Both the position numbers and the translations under genes were made by a program. Below, one piece after another: positions 11,473 through 20,599 of a stretch of 64,000 nucleotides of DNA. Source of the stretch: Amphritea atlantica (GTDB lineage: Bacteria; Pseudomonadota; Gammaproteobacteria; Pseudomonadales; Balneatricaceae); NCBI RefSeq assembly GCF_018860855.1, contig NZ_JAHKQE010000030.1, positions 248,001-312,000 of the forward strand, written 5' to 3'. The notes under the pieces are model-generated. The model was not told where the DNA came from. It ran no database searches and saw only the letters and a list, made by a program, of their open reading frames with translations. Each line of letters begins with the position of its first letter. Position 1 is the stretch's first letter.

Positions 11473-11877
11473 ATGGTTGAGATTATCAGTGTAACCACCC
11501 GTGGGCAGGGGTTATATGAGTTTACCGAGCAGGTTAATCGTCTCGTTAGTCGTAGCGCTGTGAAGGAGGGGCTTTGCAGTTTGTTGATTCAGCACACCAG
11601 TGCGAGCCTGACGATCCAGGAAAATGCCGATCCGAGTGCGCAACATGATTTAGAAAACTGGCTTAACCGTCTCGTGCCTGAGGGTGATCCCCTGTATACC
11701 CACCTGTCTGAAGGGTGTGATGACATGCCTGCACATATTAAAGCGGCATTAACGGCGACCACACTGTCGATCCCAATAATGGAGGGTCGTTTGCTGCTGG
11801 GGACTTGGCAAGGTGTGTTTTGTTGGGAACATCGCCATCATCATCAGGTTAGATGTATTGCGGCGCATATTGGTTAG
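11473..11877 (+). CDS. YjbQ / UPF0047 family protein
   Basis: A 134-residue single-domain protein of the YjbQ family (TIGR00149), a beta-barrel trimer for which weak thiamin phosphate synthase activity has been described. Signatures are LLIQHTSASLTIQENADP and LLLGTWQGVFCWEHR. It lies between two terminators and is probably transcribed alone. Confidence 0.88.
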   Translation: MVEIISVTTRGQGLYEFTEQVNRLVSRSAVKEGLCSLLIQHTSASLTIQENADPSAQHDLENWLNRLVPEGDPLYTHLSEGCDDMPAHIKAALTATTLSIPIMEGRLLLGTWQGVFCWEHRHHHQVRCIAAHIG

Positions 11878-11975
11878 GTTTTGCTTGAGTGAGTTGGTTT
11901 CGTGCTTGAGGTAGGTGCTTTTTTGGGCGCTATATAGCAGATAACCAAAGAAGGTCGAGCTAATCGAAGGTTATA

Positions 11976-12022
11976 AAAACAGCCCGTGGTGACGGCAAAG
12001 TCGCTTTAACGGGCTATCTTTT
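11976..12022. terminator. Bidirectional terminator between yjbQ and the cheW-like gene
   Basis: AGCCCGT (11981-11987) pairs with ACGGGCT (12009-12015). A T-rich run follows on the plus strand (ATCTTTTA), and an A-run precedes it, which is a T-run for leftward transcription. It can end both converging units. Confidence 0.7.
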
Positions 12023-12085
12023 ATGTCGCTTGATGTTGTCGAGAGTGATTGCAAATAGGTGCGCGGACTATGGCTCGGTTATCCG

Positions 12086-12631
12086 TTACTCTTCTGATGG
12101 AAGTTTAAAACCTGCCAACATCTTATCGAGGTCCAGTAGGATAATAAGGTGCTCTTCCCGATAGCATACCCCTTGAACAAACTGTCGCTGACTGTCTTCG
12201 CGCAGCACGCCTGGGGCGCGATCGGTTTCACTTTCCGGCAGGTTAATCACTTCATCAACGCCGTCGACCAAAATACCTAGTACTTCCTGATCATCAAATT
12301 CGACAACGATAATGCGGGTATTGTGATCGATCTCTTTGTCTTCTAGGCAAAAAAGAGTACGCGAACTCACCACCGTAACGACGCTACCGCGTAGGTTGAT
12401 AATGCCCAGTACGCCATCCCGTGCGCCAGGAACCGGCGTAATGTCGGTGTAGCGCAACACCTCTTTTACCTGCATCACATCAATTGCATAGAGTTCATCG
12501 GCAATCGAAAAGGTCGCCCACTTACGATAGGCTTCCTGGCTCTCACCATTCTTTTTATGCAGATCGTACACGTTAGCGCTCAGTTCTGCCTGAATCTGCT
12601 GTAGTTGTTCTGCTGCGTCTTCAAGACCCAT
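12086..12631 (-). CDS. CheW-domain protein
   Basis: A 181-residue CheW-like scaffold that couples chemoreceptors to CheA. The CheW fold runs from WATFSIADELYAIDV to the end, with the typical VPGARDGVLGIINLRG segment. About 35 N-terminal residues precede the domain and look helical or coiled-coil, which classical CheW lacks. It lies 11 bases downstream of the isomerase gene in the same leftward operon, an unexpected partner for metabolic and tus genes. Function in chemotaxis is inferred only from the domain. Confidence 0.85.
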   Translation of the reverse strand: MGLEDAAEQLQQIQAELSANVYDLHKKNGESQEAYRKWATFSIADELYAIDVMQVKEVLRYTDITPVPGARDGVLGIINLRGSVVTVVSSRTLFCLEDKEIDHNTRIIVVEFDDQEVLGILVDGVDEVINLPESETDRAPGVLREDSQRQFVQGVCYREEHLIILLDLDKMLAGFKLPSEE

Positions 12632-12642
12632 GGGTTGCTCTC

Positions 12643-13419
12643 TTATGCTATCTGTTTCAGCCAGTGCAGACTTTCAGTCGTGCTGACGGAAGGATTATAT
12701 TCAAGGCTGGTAATACCTGAGTATCCCATATCATCCAGAGCTTGAAAAATATTGCTGAAGTTTAGTTCACCAGTTTGAGGTTCATGCCGCCCAGGTACAT
12801 CGGCAAACTGGATATGGCCAATCTTATCGAGATTGTTCGTCAAGGTATGAATCAGGTTACCCTCCATAATCTGCATATGATAGATATCATACTGCAGTTT
12901 TATATTTGGGTGGCCTATCGCCTCAAATAATGCAAAGGCTTGTCGGCTGTTATTAACAAAGAAGCCGGGGATATCTTGAGTATTGATCGCTTCGACAAGC
13001 AGCTGAATGCCTGCTTCGGCCATCTGTTCAGCACAGAATGTTAGGTTGTCAATTAAGGTTTTTTCAATCAAATCGGCATCATAGCCAACCGGAGATATGC
13101 CAGATAATATATTGATATTAGGACAGTTTAGTTGTTTGGCATAGTCAATCGCTTGGGCTACACCTTCACGGAATTCAGACACTCGGTGAGGGTGGCACGC
13201 GATACCACGGTCGCCTTTTTGTGCATCGCCAGCGGGTGCATTTAAAAGCACAATCTGTTGATTGTTCTGCTTAAGTAAGTGGGCAATCTCGGTGGCGGCT
13301 AAGGCGTAAGGAAATTGAATCTCGACCTTGCTAAAGCCTTGCTCAGCGGCAGCAGAAAAACGTTCGGCTAAAGGCACCTCGGTGAATAGCATGCTTAGAT
13401 TAACGGCAAAATTAGGCAT
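12643..13419 (-). CDS. hyi: Hydroxypyruvate isomerase family protein
   Basis: TIM-barrel isomerase of the Hyi/OtnI family, 258 residues, expected to interconvert hydroxypyruvate and tartronate semialdehyde. Family signatures are FAVNLSMLFTEVPLAERF, VLLNAPAGD, VEAINTQDIPGFFV, LQYDIYHMQIMEG and HIQFADVPGRHEP. It follows the tartronate semialdehyde reductase gene by 46 bases, so the two enzymes probably act in sequence in glyoxylate/glycerate metabolism. Confidence 0.9.
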   Translation of the reverse strand: MPNFAVNLSMLFTEVPLAERFSAAAEQGFSKVEIQFPYALAATEIAHLLKQNNQQIVLLNAPAGDAQKGDRGIACHPHRVSEFREGVAQAIDYAKQLNCPNINILSGISPVGYDADLIEKTLIDNLTFCAEQMAEAGIQLLVEAINTQDIPGFFVNNSRQAFALFEAIGHPNIKLQYDIYHMQIMEGNLIHTLTNNLDKIGHIQFADVPGRHEPQTGELNFSNIFQALDDMGYSGITSLEYNPSVSTTESLHWLKQIA

Positions 13420-13465
13420 ATAACATAACTCTCTGTTGTTCTTATCGATATGGCTAAATCGGTGT

Positions 13466-14389
13466 TTAGTTGTTTTTATCGTTTGTGGAGTAGGGTGATT
13501 GTGTCGCTTTATCGTTTAACCGACGATCGCCATTGTCGATTTCCAGTTGTAGTAGTAAGCCGCTGTGATCGACCTCTTCTAAGCCGTTATCGACCAGCTT
13601 TTGGTATTGCTGATAGGTCTGTTCGACCAGCGGTAATTTTAGTTGTTCGCTATGGGCGGTATCTAAAATGGTCCGCAGATCTTTAAGCTGCACTCGAGAG
13701 GTCGCGCCAGGATTGAATTCACGATCGATCATTCGTTGCCCATGCAGTTCAAGAATGCGGCTGCCGGCAAAGCCACCGAGTAGCGCTTGACGTACGGCGG
13801 CAGGATCGGCTCCGCCTTCAGCGGCCAACAGCAGTGCTTCTGAAACCGCACCTATGGTAATGCCTACAATGGCTTGATTGGCACATTTGGCAAGCTGACC
13901 TGATCCGGCCGGGCCTATATAGGTGGCTTTCCCTAATGCTGAAAAGACTGCTTGGCAGCCTTCAAAGACGGCCGCATTACCACCGGCCATAATGGATAGG
14001 GATGCCTGTTCTGCACCGACAGTGCCGCCTGATACTGGCGCATCAAGGTAATTTACCGCCATGTTCTGCAGTTTTTCTGCGTGTTGGCGGGCCATCTCGG
14101 GAGGGATCGAACTCATATCAATTACCGTGCTGCCGGCTTTAAATTGCACTGCAGGCGTTGAGTTAAACAGCACCTGATCAACAATAGGGCCGTTCTCTAG
14201 CATGGTGATAATGATATCGGCATCGGCAATTGCTTCTGCTGGGGTATTGGCAACCTGTGCGCCTAAACAGACCAAAGCTTCAGCTTTACTGCGGGTGCGG
14301 TTCCATAAGCTGAGTTGGAAGCCCGCGGTTAATAAATGACTGGCCATAGGGCGGCCCATTAAGCCGATGCCCAAAAAAGCGATCCGCAT
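13466..14389 (-). CDS. garR: 2-hydroxy-3-oxopropionate reductase (tartronate semialdehyde reductase)
   Basis: Member of the 3-hydroxyisobutyrate dehydrogenase family, 307 residues, expected to reduce tartronate semialdehyde to glycerate. It shows the Rossmann motif FLGIGLMGRPMASHL, the substrate-binding DAPVSGGTVGAEQ, and the catalytic lysine in GQLAKCANQ. The frame is open further upstream, but the ATG at 14389 has a GGAG ribosome site and begins at the expected first beta strand. The last ~20 residues (NGDRRLNDKATQ...) exceed the family and look disordered. It is encoded between tusE and hyi. Confidence 0.9.
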   Translation of the reverse strand: MRIAFLGIGLMGRPMASHLLTAGFQLSLWNRTRSKAEALVCLGAQVANTPAEAIADADIIITMLENGPIVDQVLFNSTPAVQFKAGSTVIDMSSIPPEMARQHAEKLQNMAVNYLDAPVSGGTVGAEQASLSIMAGGNAAVFEGCQAVFSALGKATYIGPAGSGQLAKCANQAIVGITIGAVSEALLLAAEGGADPAAVRQALLGGFAGSRILELHGQRMIDREFNPGATSRVQLKDLRTILDTAHSEQLKLPLVEQTYQQYQKLVDNGLEEVDHSGLLLQLEIDNGDRRLNDKATQSPYSTNDKNN

Positions 14390-14402
14390 CTTTAGTACTC
14401 CG

Positions 14403-14759
14403 TTATAGGCAGTTAGTGGGTTTTGGTAGTCCGGCAATCTTGCTGGCTAATTTGGCCGGACTGCCGGGAAATAGGCTCATCAGGTAGATGCTTTTACCCT
14501 TGTCACTACCCAGTTCGTTGGCGACGGCTTTGATCAGTGGGCGCATAGCCGGAGACATTTCGAACTGTTGATAGAACTGCCGCAGTACGCGCAGAATCTC
14601 CCAGTGAGCTTCCGTGAGTTGAATCGCTTCTTGTGCGGCTAGTTGTTCGGCAACCGCTTCATTCCAGTCATCTAGATGACGTAAATAGCCCTCAGGATCA
14701 ACAGGGATCGTTTGCTCGTTAACCTGTAAGTATTGCTGCTCGTTGTTATCTGCTGTCAT
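14403..14759 (-). CDS. tusE: Sulfur carrier TusE (DsrC family)
   Basis: Accepts sulfur from TusBCD and hands it to MnmA for 2-thiouridine in tRNA. The 118-residue protein has the C-terminal GLPKPTNCL with the acceptor cysteine as the penultimate residue, and SPAMRPLIKAVANELGSDKG. It starts one base after the tusB stop, completing a tusD-C-B-E operon. Confidence 0.95.
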   Translation of the reverse strand: MTADNNEQQYLQVNEQTIPVDPEGYLRHLDDWNEAVAEQLAAQEAIQLTEAHWEILRVLRQFYQQFEMSPAMRPLIKAVANELGSDKGKSIYLMSLFPGSPAKLASKIAGLPKPTNCL

Positions 14760-14760
14760 A

Positions 14761-15057
14761 TTAGAACCAACTCACTACTTTGTTATAACGACAGCTCAAC
14801 TCAACAAAGCCGTCGTAATCGATGGCACCGAAATCGGGATTAAGGTCATTCAAACCCCGCGCTAGAGCATCATTATTTAGCAAGTAACATTGTATTGTTC
14901 TGGGTAAACGGGTAAATCGTTCCGCATAGGCAGGCATGGCTGCGTATACGCCGTTTTCAATCAGCAGTAGCGCATCACCGTCGCTGATCGCCGATAGGCT
15001 ATCACGTAGCGCGCTGCTTTCTGAGGGGGTTTTGTTAATCAAATGTAGTGTTGTCAT
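14761..15057 (-). CDS. tusB: Sulfur relay protein TusB (DsrH)
   Basis: Small subunit of the TusBCD sulfur relay complex, 98 residues beginning MTTLHLINK. The frame is open much further upstream (to 15282), but that part overlaps tusC. The ATG at 15057 overlaps the tusC stop (TGATG) and gives the normal family length, so I place the start there. Confidence 0.9.
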   Translation of the reverse strand: MTTLHLINKTPSESSALRDSLSAISDGDALLLIENGVYAAMPAYAERFTRLPRTIQCYLLNNDALARGLNDLNPDFGAIDYDGFVELSCRYNKVVSWF

Positions 15058-15425
15058 CAGAAACTCAATACTTGATCTTGTTGTTTGATCAGCGCAGCAA
15101 TGCCCTGTGAATCCAGCAGGGTGATATTTAATTTGATATCGCTGGGGCGGATGCCCCGTTGGTTTAGTGCTTGGCGACAAACGTACAGTTGGTCGATATC
15201 GTACATTTCCAGCATCGCAAGGTTTGCTGAAAGGTTTTTCTGACCAATGGCGCCCGCTTGGTGATCCGGTAGTAATTGCCATACCGCATCATCCATATAT
15301 AGCAGACTAAGGGGTTGTTCAAATACCGATATGGTTAGGGCGACATCTAAAGCGTCTCGGGCGGCACTGCTACCGTAGGGGGCTTTGCGATTGATAATCA
15401 GGAATGATTTTTTTGTGTCACTCAT
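15057..15425 (-). CDS. tusC: Sulfur relay protein TusC (DsrF)
   Basis: A 122-residue DsrE/F-fold subunit of the TusBCD complex. Characteristic stretches are NRKAPYGSSAARDALDVAL and LYMDDAVWQLLPDHQ. It is placed between tusD (3-base gap) and tusB (one-base overlap). Confidence 0.93.
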   Translation of the reverse strand: MSDTKKSFLIINRKAPYGSSAARDALDVALTISVFEQPLSLLYMDDAVWQLLPDHQAGAIGQKNLSANLAMLEMYDIDQLYVCRQALNQRGIRPSDIKLNITLLDSQGIAALIKQQDQVLSF

Positions 15426-15428
15426 GTT

Positions 15429-15821
15429 TTAAGCTCCAAACGTCACAACGCGGTCGGACACAATGCCAGCCTCGACCAGTTGCCCTAAGCCTGACAGGGT
15501 AAAATCTGGCGCAAGGTTGTGGCCACTTTTTTCATAGCGACGGGCCTCACCTTCATCCAATATTCCACGGCGTACAGCAGCGGCAATGCAGACGACTAAA
15601 TCAAGCTGATGCTCCTGTGCCAGAGTGGTCCACTCAGCAGGAATATTGGTTTCGTCCTGGGGCGGTGCGGCGAGTGCTGTGCCACTGTGGACACCATCAG
15701 CATAAAAAAACACCCGATGAATCTCGTGTCCAAGCCTCAGAACGCTGCGGCTAAACTGCAAAGCGCTGGCGGATGCCTGAGAGCTGTACGGCGCGCCGGT
15801 AATAACGATTGAAAACTTCAT
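15429..15821 (-). CDS. tusD: Sulfur relay protein TusD (DsrE)
   Basis: A 130-residue catalytic subunit of TusBCD. It has the family start FSIVITGAPYSSQASASAL, the FFYADGVHSG segment, and the active-site cysteine in LDLVVCIAAAVRRGI that carries the persulfide. First gene of the leftward tusDCBE-garR-hyi-cheW run; the BI-1 gene and its terminator lie upstream. Confidence 0.94.
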   Translation of the reverse strand: MKFSIVITGAPYSSQASASALQFSRSVLRLGHEIHRVFFYADGVHSGTALAAPPQDETNIPAEWTTLAQEHQLDLVVCIAAAVRRGILDEGEARRYEKSGHNLAPDFTLSGLGQLVEAGIVSDRVVTFGA

Positions 15822-15842
15822 AATGGTTTGATTTCTGTAAAC

Positions 15843-15880
15843 TAAAAAAGCCCTGCAATCTTATCAGGATTGCAAGGCTT
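15843..15880 (-). terminator. Rho-independent terminator after the YccA-type gene
   Basis: On the minus strand AAAGCCTTGCAATC pairs with GATTGCAGGGCTTT (one G-U), then a T-run. It separates the Bax-inhibitor gene from tusD. Confidence 0.88.
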
Positions 15881-15916
15881 TGTGTGTGCTTTTCAGTCTA
15901 AGCGAAGTAGCTGTGC

Positions 15917-16600
15917 TTAGTCGTCGTTAAGGAATCCAACTAGGCTTAGTAGGTGGATGAACAGGTTAAATATGCTGGTGTAGAGGCTAACGGTGGCCAT
16001 GATGTAGTTTGTGTAAGTGCCGTTAACAATGTTGCTGGTGTCATACAAAATAAAACCAGACATTAGCAGAACAACAGCAGCCGACAGTGCGAGATGCATT
16101 GCGCCAACGTTAACGCCAAACATTGGCAGAATCATCAAGGCAACCATAGCAACCAGTACTATGATTAGGCCAGCTGATAGGAATCCACCCATAAAGCTGA
16201 AATCTTTTTTGCTGGTCAGTACGTAAGCAGACAAACCTAGGAAGGTTGCTGCCGTCATACCCATCGCCGTCATAACGATCTCGCCGCCATTGGCCATGCC
16301 TAGATAGCGATTCAGGATTGGGCCTAGGGCAAAACCAAACAAACCGGTAAAAGCAAAAACTAAAGGTAGTGCCGCAGCGCTATTTTGTTTTTTACTGATA
16401 ACGAAGGTTAAGACCATACCGAGGATCATTGCTCCCAAAGCGAAGATCATTGGTGGGTTGATGACCATAGAGATACCCGCAGTTACTGCACTGAACACCA
16501 TCGTCATGGACAGCAGCATGTAGGTATTGCGAATCACCTTATTGGTCGACAGTACAGATTGCTCTGAACGGACGGTCATTGTATCGATATTACGCATCAT
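15917..16600 (-). CDS. yccA: Bax inhibitor-1/YccA family membrane protein
   Basis: A 227-residue integral membrane protein with seven predicted helices, of the BI-1/YccA family. In E. coli YccA is a substrate and modulator of FtsH and its gene lies next to tusE, which agrees with the neighbouring tusDCBE here. The N-terminus is cytosolic and polar (about 24 residues) and the protein ends with the conserved LFIHLLSLVGFLNDD. A GAGGGA ribosome site precedes two adjacent ATG codons. Confidence 0.9.
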   Translation of the reverse strand: MMRNIDTMTVRSEQSVLSTNKVIRNTYMLLSMTMVFSAVTAGISMVINPPMIFALGAMILGMVLTFVISKKQNSAAALPLVFAFTGLFGFALGPILNRYLGMANGGEIVMTAMGMTAATFLGLSAYVLTSKKDFSFMGGFLSAGLIIVLVAMVALMILPMFGVNVGAMHLALSAAVVLLMSGFILYDTSNIVNGTYTNYIMATVSLYTSIFNLFIHLLSLVGFLNDD

Positions 16601-16843
16601 ATCCCTCTGAAAATTAAGGCTTTAGGTGCCGTTTAAGTTTATTGATAGGTTATATATATAGGTTTTTGTCAGTATTTCAACCATACAGGGAATATGTGTT
16701 AAATGCTTTATCCTGTTTAATGGCGATACTGATAACCTTTATCTCTTCATATATATGACCTGATCATGCCCGTTGGGTTCATAGGCAATGGGATAATTTA
16801 TTGTTAAGCTGCCCGCCTTGATCTATTTAGGTAAGTTATAACG

Positions 16844-17635
16844 ATGTACTCCATCAACGTCATCTTTGAAGATGAACACTATTTTGCAATCGATAAGCCC
16901 GCAGGATTGTTGGTGCATCCGAGTCCTATTGAGCGGCGCGCGCCTAATGCTGTTGCGTTGATCCGTGAACAATTAGGCATGAAAGCTTATACCGTTCATC
17001 GTCTCGATCGACCAACCTCTGGGGTGCTGATTTTTGCAAAATCATCGGAAGCCGCCAATAAGTTGAATATCTGTTTCGCCGAACGTCGTGTGCAGAAAAC
17101 CTATCTGTGTGTCTGTCGTGGTTATACCGAAGAGCAGGACATTATTGATTATCCGTTGAAAGAGATTATCGATAAAGTGGCGGATAAGAGAGCGAATCCA
17201 AATAAGCCGGCTAAAGAGGCTGTCAGTGAATATCGACGCTTAGGTATAGTGGAGTTGCCCATTCCAGTCAGTAAATACCCCGCCGCACGCTATTCATTAG
17301 TCGAGGTAAAACCTAAAACGGGGCGTAAGCATCAGATTCGCCGCCACTTTAAACATATCTTTCACCCCTTGGTGGGCGATACCCAGCATGGCGATGGCAA
17401 GCATAATACGCTGTTTCGCGAGCATTTTGGTTTAGAGCGATTACTGTTGATGGCAACACAGCTTGAGTTTATCCATCCCTTTACCCAGCAGCCGGTCGTT
17501 ATTAATGCACCGGTGACGGCATGGATTGATCAGTTGTTTTCACAATTTGGCTGGCAGGGATTGTACCCCGCACCTGATGAAAGCATAGAGCCGAGTGGTG
17601 ATAATGCCGCTGACGAAATCAATATAACGCAATAA
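16844..17635 (+). CDS. truC: tRNA pseudouridine(65) synthase TruC
   Basis: RluA-family pseudouridine synthase of 263 residues. The catalytic aspartate lies in HRLDRPTSGVLIFAKS; KTYLCVCRGY and TGRKHQIRRHFKHI are further family motifs. Length and lack of an S4 domain point to TruC, which modifies U65 of some tRNAs. The C-terminal ~25 residues are acidic and poorly conserved. Confidence 0.9.
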   Translation: MYSINVIFEDEHYFAIDKPAGLLVHPSPIERRAPNAVALIREQLGMKAYTVHRLDRPTSGVLIFAKSSEAANKLNICFAERRVQKTYLCVCRGYTEEQDIIDYPLKEIIDKVADKRANPNKPAKEAVSEYRRLGIVELPIPVSKYPAARYSLVEVKPKTGRKHQIRRHFKHIFHPLVGDTQHGDGKHNTLFREHFGLERLLLMATQLEFIHPFTQQPVVINAPVTAWIDQLFSQFGWQGLYPAPDESIEPSGDNAADEINITQ

Positions 17636-17690
17636 GTTGGATTTTCATCTTGGGCCTGTATTGCCTATAAAGAGTTATGTTTACCCACTA

Positions 17691-17728
17691 ATTAAAGGCC
17701 TTATTAAAAACCTAAGGCCTAATTTCTT
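17691..17728 (+). terminator. Possible terminator after truC
   Basis: AGGCCTTA (17696-17703) pairs with TAAGGCCT (17713-17720) around a nine-base A-rich loop. The following AATTTCTT is only a weak T-tract. Confidence 0.4.
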
Positions 17729-17857
17729 AAATACTCGAATAAAACTGATGGTTTAATGTCTTTTTCTAACTATTGTCTATTTGTTCGGTGGCACAAATTG
17801 CGTATCCTTGATCTTTATTAACACTCTCTTTTTACTACTCGTGATGGAATCACCTGA

Positions 17858-18616
17858 ATGACCAACAACACCTCCTTCGCTGAGCGCCTGAACGCTCAGT
17901 CTGACAAGCTCAAAATCGGTATTATCGGCGCCATGGATGAAGAGGTCGAATTGCTGAAACAAACCCTGGAGGGTCGGCAGGAATATACCATCGCTGGTTA
18001 TAGCCTCTATACGGGTACGCTGCACGGCGTTGATGTCGTACTGCTTAAGTCAGGCATCGGTAAAGTCAATGCCGCTATCGGTACGACCCTGATGCTACAA
18101 ACATTTGAACCGACCTGTGTCATTAACACCGGTTCCGCCGGCGGTTTTGCTACAGAGTTAGAAGTCGGGGATGTGGTGATTTGTGATGAAGTGCGTCACC
18201 ACGATGTTGATGTGACCATTTTCGGTTATGAGCATGGCCAGGTGCCTGGGTTACCAGCGGGCTTCACGCCGGATAATTTCTTGGCCGATGTTGCGCAGCG
18301 CTGTATTTCCCAAATGGTCGGCATTAATACGGTGAAAGGTTTAATCGCCACCGGTGATTCTTTTATGAACTGCCCCGAACGTGTTGCTCAGACCCGAGCG
18401 CTTTTTCCGACGATGAAAGCGGTCGAGATGGAAGCCGCTGCGATCGCGCAAACCTGTTATCAGTTTGATATGCCGTTTATCGTCATTCGGGCCTTGTCGG
18501 ATATTGCCGGAAAAGAATCTAACCTTTCGTTTGACCAGTTCTTGCTGGTTGCAGCAAAACATTCGGCTGAGATGGTGATTGCCATTGTAGAGACCATTGC
18601 TAAAGAAGCCGCCTGA
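17858..18616 (+). CDS. mtnN: 5'-methylthioadenosine/S-adenosylhomocysteine nucleosidase
   Basis: Hydrolyses the glycosidic bond of MTA and SAH in the methyl cycle. The 252-residue protein has IGIIGAMDEEVELLK with the catalytic glutamate, INTGSAGGF, VEMEAAAIAQTC and the catalytic Asp in RALSDIAGKES. It has about 19 residues before the usual family start; no ATG or strong ribosome site is seen nearer, so I keep the ATG at 17858. Confidence 0.94.
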   Translation: MTNNTSFAERLNAQSDKLKIGIIGAMDEEVELLKQTLEGRQEYTIAGYSLYTGTLHGVDVVLLKSGIGKVNAAIGTTLMLQTFEPTCVINTGSAGGFATELEVGDVVICDEVRHHDVDVTIFGYEHGQVPGLPAGFTPDNFLADVAQRCISQMVGINTVKGLIATGDSFMNCPERVAQTRALFPTMKAVEMEAAAIAQTCYQFDMPFIVIRALSDIAGKESNLSFDQFLLVAAKHSAEMVIAIVETIAKEAA

Positions 18617-18681
18617 TAGCCATTGTCTAATGCTGAAATTATCGACATACGTTAAAAAATAATATTAAAGAGCCACATACT

Positions 18682-19863
18682 ATGACTAAATCTTTCTATC
18701 CGCCGCAGCGCACTTTAATGGGCCCAGGCCCTTCTGATGTAGATCCTCGGGTTCTTGCTGCATTGGCGCGGCCAACGATCGGTCACCTTGATCCTGAGTT
18801 CATCCGCATGATGGATGAAGTTAAACAGATGCTGCAGTATGCCTTTAAAACCGAAAGCCCGTTGACCATGCCCATTTCGGCACCGGGTTCTGCCGGTATG
18901 GAAGCTTGCTTTGTCAACTTGGTTGAGCCAGGTGATAAAGTCATTGTCTGTCAGAACGGTGTGTTTGGCGGTCGGATGAAAGAGAATGTCGAACGCTTTG
19001 GTGCGACCGCGATTATGGTGGAGGACGAGTGGGGCAAGCCTGTTGATCCTGCCAAAGTAGAAGCGGCATTTGCAGCCAATAGCGATGTTAAAGTATTGGC
19101 GTTTGTGCATGCGGAAACCTCAACTGGGGTGCTGTCTGATGCTAAAACGCTGTGCCAAATCGCCCGTAAGTATAACGCGTTGACCATTGTTGATGCGGTG
19201 ACATCGTTAGGCGGCAGTGAGATAGATGTGGATGGTTGGGGTATTGATGCGGTGTATTCAGGCACTCAGAAGTGTCTTTCTTGCCCGCCGGGCATTTCGC
19301 CGGTCAGTTTTAATACCCGTGCTATTGAAGTGATTGAGCAACGTCAAAGCAAAACGCCTAGTTGGTTCCTCGATCAGAAATTGGTGATGGGCTATTGGGG
19401 TGGCGGCGCTAAGCGTGCTTATCATCACACGGCGCCGGTCAACTCTCTGTATGCTTTTCACGAATCCTTGGTCATGCTGGAAGAGGAGGGTTTAGAAAAC
19501 GCTTGGGCCCGTCATCAGCATCATCACAATGCTTTGCGCGATGGACTCGAAGCGATGGGCATCGGCTTCCTTGTTGAAGAGCCGTATCGTTTGCCGCAAC
19601 TAAATTCGGTGTTTGTCCCAGAAGGGATTGATGAAGCTAAAGTACGTAACCGCTTGTTGGATGATTACAGTCTAGAGATCGGTGCAGGGCTCGGTGCGTT
19701 GGCTGGCAAAGTATGGCGTATCGGCTTAATGGGCAGTGCCTGCAATAAGAAGAATGTCTTGCTCTGCTTGAATGCTTTAGAAAACACACTCTCGGCGATG
19801 GGCGCGGACATTAAAACCGGTAAAGCGATTCCCGCTGCTGAAGCAGTTTATAGCGCGAAGTAA
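18682..19863 (+). CDS. Class V aminotransferase, serine/alanine--glyoxylate type
   Basis: A 393-residue PLP enzyme of the AGXT/SgaA family, predicted to transaminate glyoxylate to glycine with serine or alanine as donor. It begins with the family motif LMGPGPSDVDPRVL, and the PLP lysine is in YSGTQKCLSCPPG. With hydroxypyruvate isomerase and two GarR-like reductases in the same 9 kb, serine as donor (giving hydroxypyruvate) is plausible, but donor preference cannot be read from the sequence. It ends at a strong terminator. Confidence 0.88.
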   Translation: MTKSFYPPQRTLMGPGPSDVDPRVLAALARPTIGHLDPEFIRMMDEVKQMLQYAFKTESPLTMPISAPGSAGMEACFVNLVEPGDKVIVCQNGVFGGRMKENVERFGATAIMVEDEWGKPVDPAKVEAAFAANSDVKVLAFVHAETSTGVLSDAKTLCQIARKYNALTIVDAVTSLGGSEIDVDGWGIDAVYSGTQKCLSCPPGISPVSFNTRAIEVIEQRQSKTPSWFLDQKLVMGYWGGGAKRAYHHTAPVNSLYAFHESLVMLEEEGLENAWARHQHHHNALRDGLEAMGIGFLVEEPYRLPQLNSVFVPEGIDEAKVRNRLLDDYSLEIGAGLGALAGKVWRIGLMGSACNKKNVLLCLNALENTLSAMGADIKTGKAIPAAEAVYSAK

Positions 19864-19933
19864 GGTGTTATCTAATTCATCGTGTAATGATTGAGTCATC
19901 ACACAACTTGCTAGAAAGCCTTAACATTCATCA

Positions 19934-19968
19934 AACAACGTCGACTCTATGAGTCGACGTTGTTTTCT
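19934..19968 (+). terminator. Rho-independent terminator after the aminotransferase
   Basis: Perfect 14-base stem: AACAACGTCGACTC (19934-19947) with GAGTCGACGTTGTT (19951-19964), TAT loop, then TTCTTT. The A-rich left side could also serve leftward transcription. Confidence 0.93.
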
Positions 19969-20053
19969 TTCTGAACGCTACTAATCCTTGCTAGCGGTTG
20001 ATCACCTTATGCCGTGATAAGTAAAGCGATATCTGATTTAGTCGGCGCACTTA

Positions 20054-20599
20054 TTACTCTTGTATCATCTCGTGTACTGCTTTTAGATTGGCTGGGTGAT
20101 CCCACTCACGAGCACCGACAATTTTTTCGATCAGCTCGCCATCAGCACTGATGAGAAAGCTTGAGGGCATGCCTGCTATTTTCAGCTGAGAAAATCCTTG
20201 GCCTTTACTATCCAAGTAAACAGGTAGATCGAAGTCAAAGGCTTGCTGGGCAAAAAACTGTTCTACAGTTGCGCTACTCTGGCCGAGATTAATAGCAATC
20301 ACCTGAAACTTTTCAGGATCAAACTGCTGTTGTAGTCGCTGCAATGAAGGCATCTCCTCAACGCAGGGCGGGCACCAGGTGGCCCAAAAATTAACCAGCA
20401 CCAAGCGGCCTTTGTATTGATTGAGGTCGGCCGAGGTGTCATCGAGATGGTTCACTTTGAGGTCGTCATAAAAAGACTTTGCCGCAAATGCTGCAGGGCT
20501 GAGCGCAGCACTGCATAGCATAATGATCAGCAGGGCAATAAAGCCATGCTTCTTCGATGGCCGTGTGTGGCTAGCTGAGGTGATGTGGGGTAATGGCAT
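20054..20599 (-). CDS. TlpA/ResA-type thioredoxin-like protein
   Basis: A 181-residue exported or membrane-anchored thioredoxin-fold protein. A hydrophobic N-terminal segment (about residues 18-40) ending AAFAAK looks like a signal peptide or anchor. The redox motif WATWCPPC (Cys76, Cys79) and the cis-proline region GMPSSFLI are present. It is expected to act in periplasmic thiol reduction or cytochrome maturation. It is monocistronic and divergent from the reductase at 20698. Confidence 0.9.
   Translation of the reverse strand: MPLPHITSASHTRPSKKHGFIALLIIMLCSAALSPAAFAAKSFYDDLKVNHLDDTSADLNQYKGRLVLVNFWATWCPPCVEEMPSLQRLQQQFDPEKFQVIAINLGQSSATVEQFFAQQAFDFDLPVYLDSKGQGFSQLKIAGMPSSFLISADGELIEKIVGAREWDHPANLKAVHEMIQE

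Noticed and set aside
15058-15282. Longer N-terminus for tusB
   Set aside because: It is the out-of-frame shadow of tusC; the ATG at 15057 overlaps the tusC stop and gives the family length.
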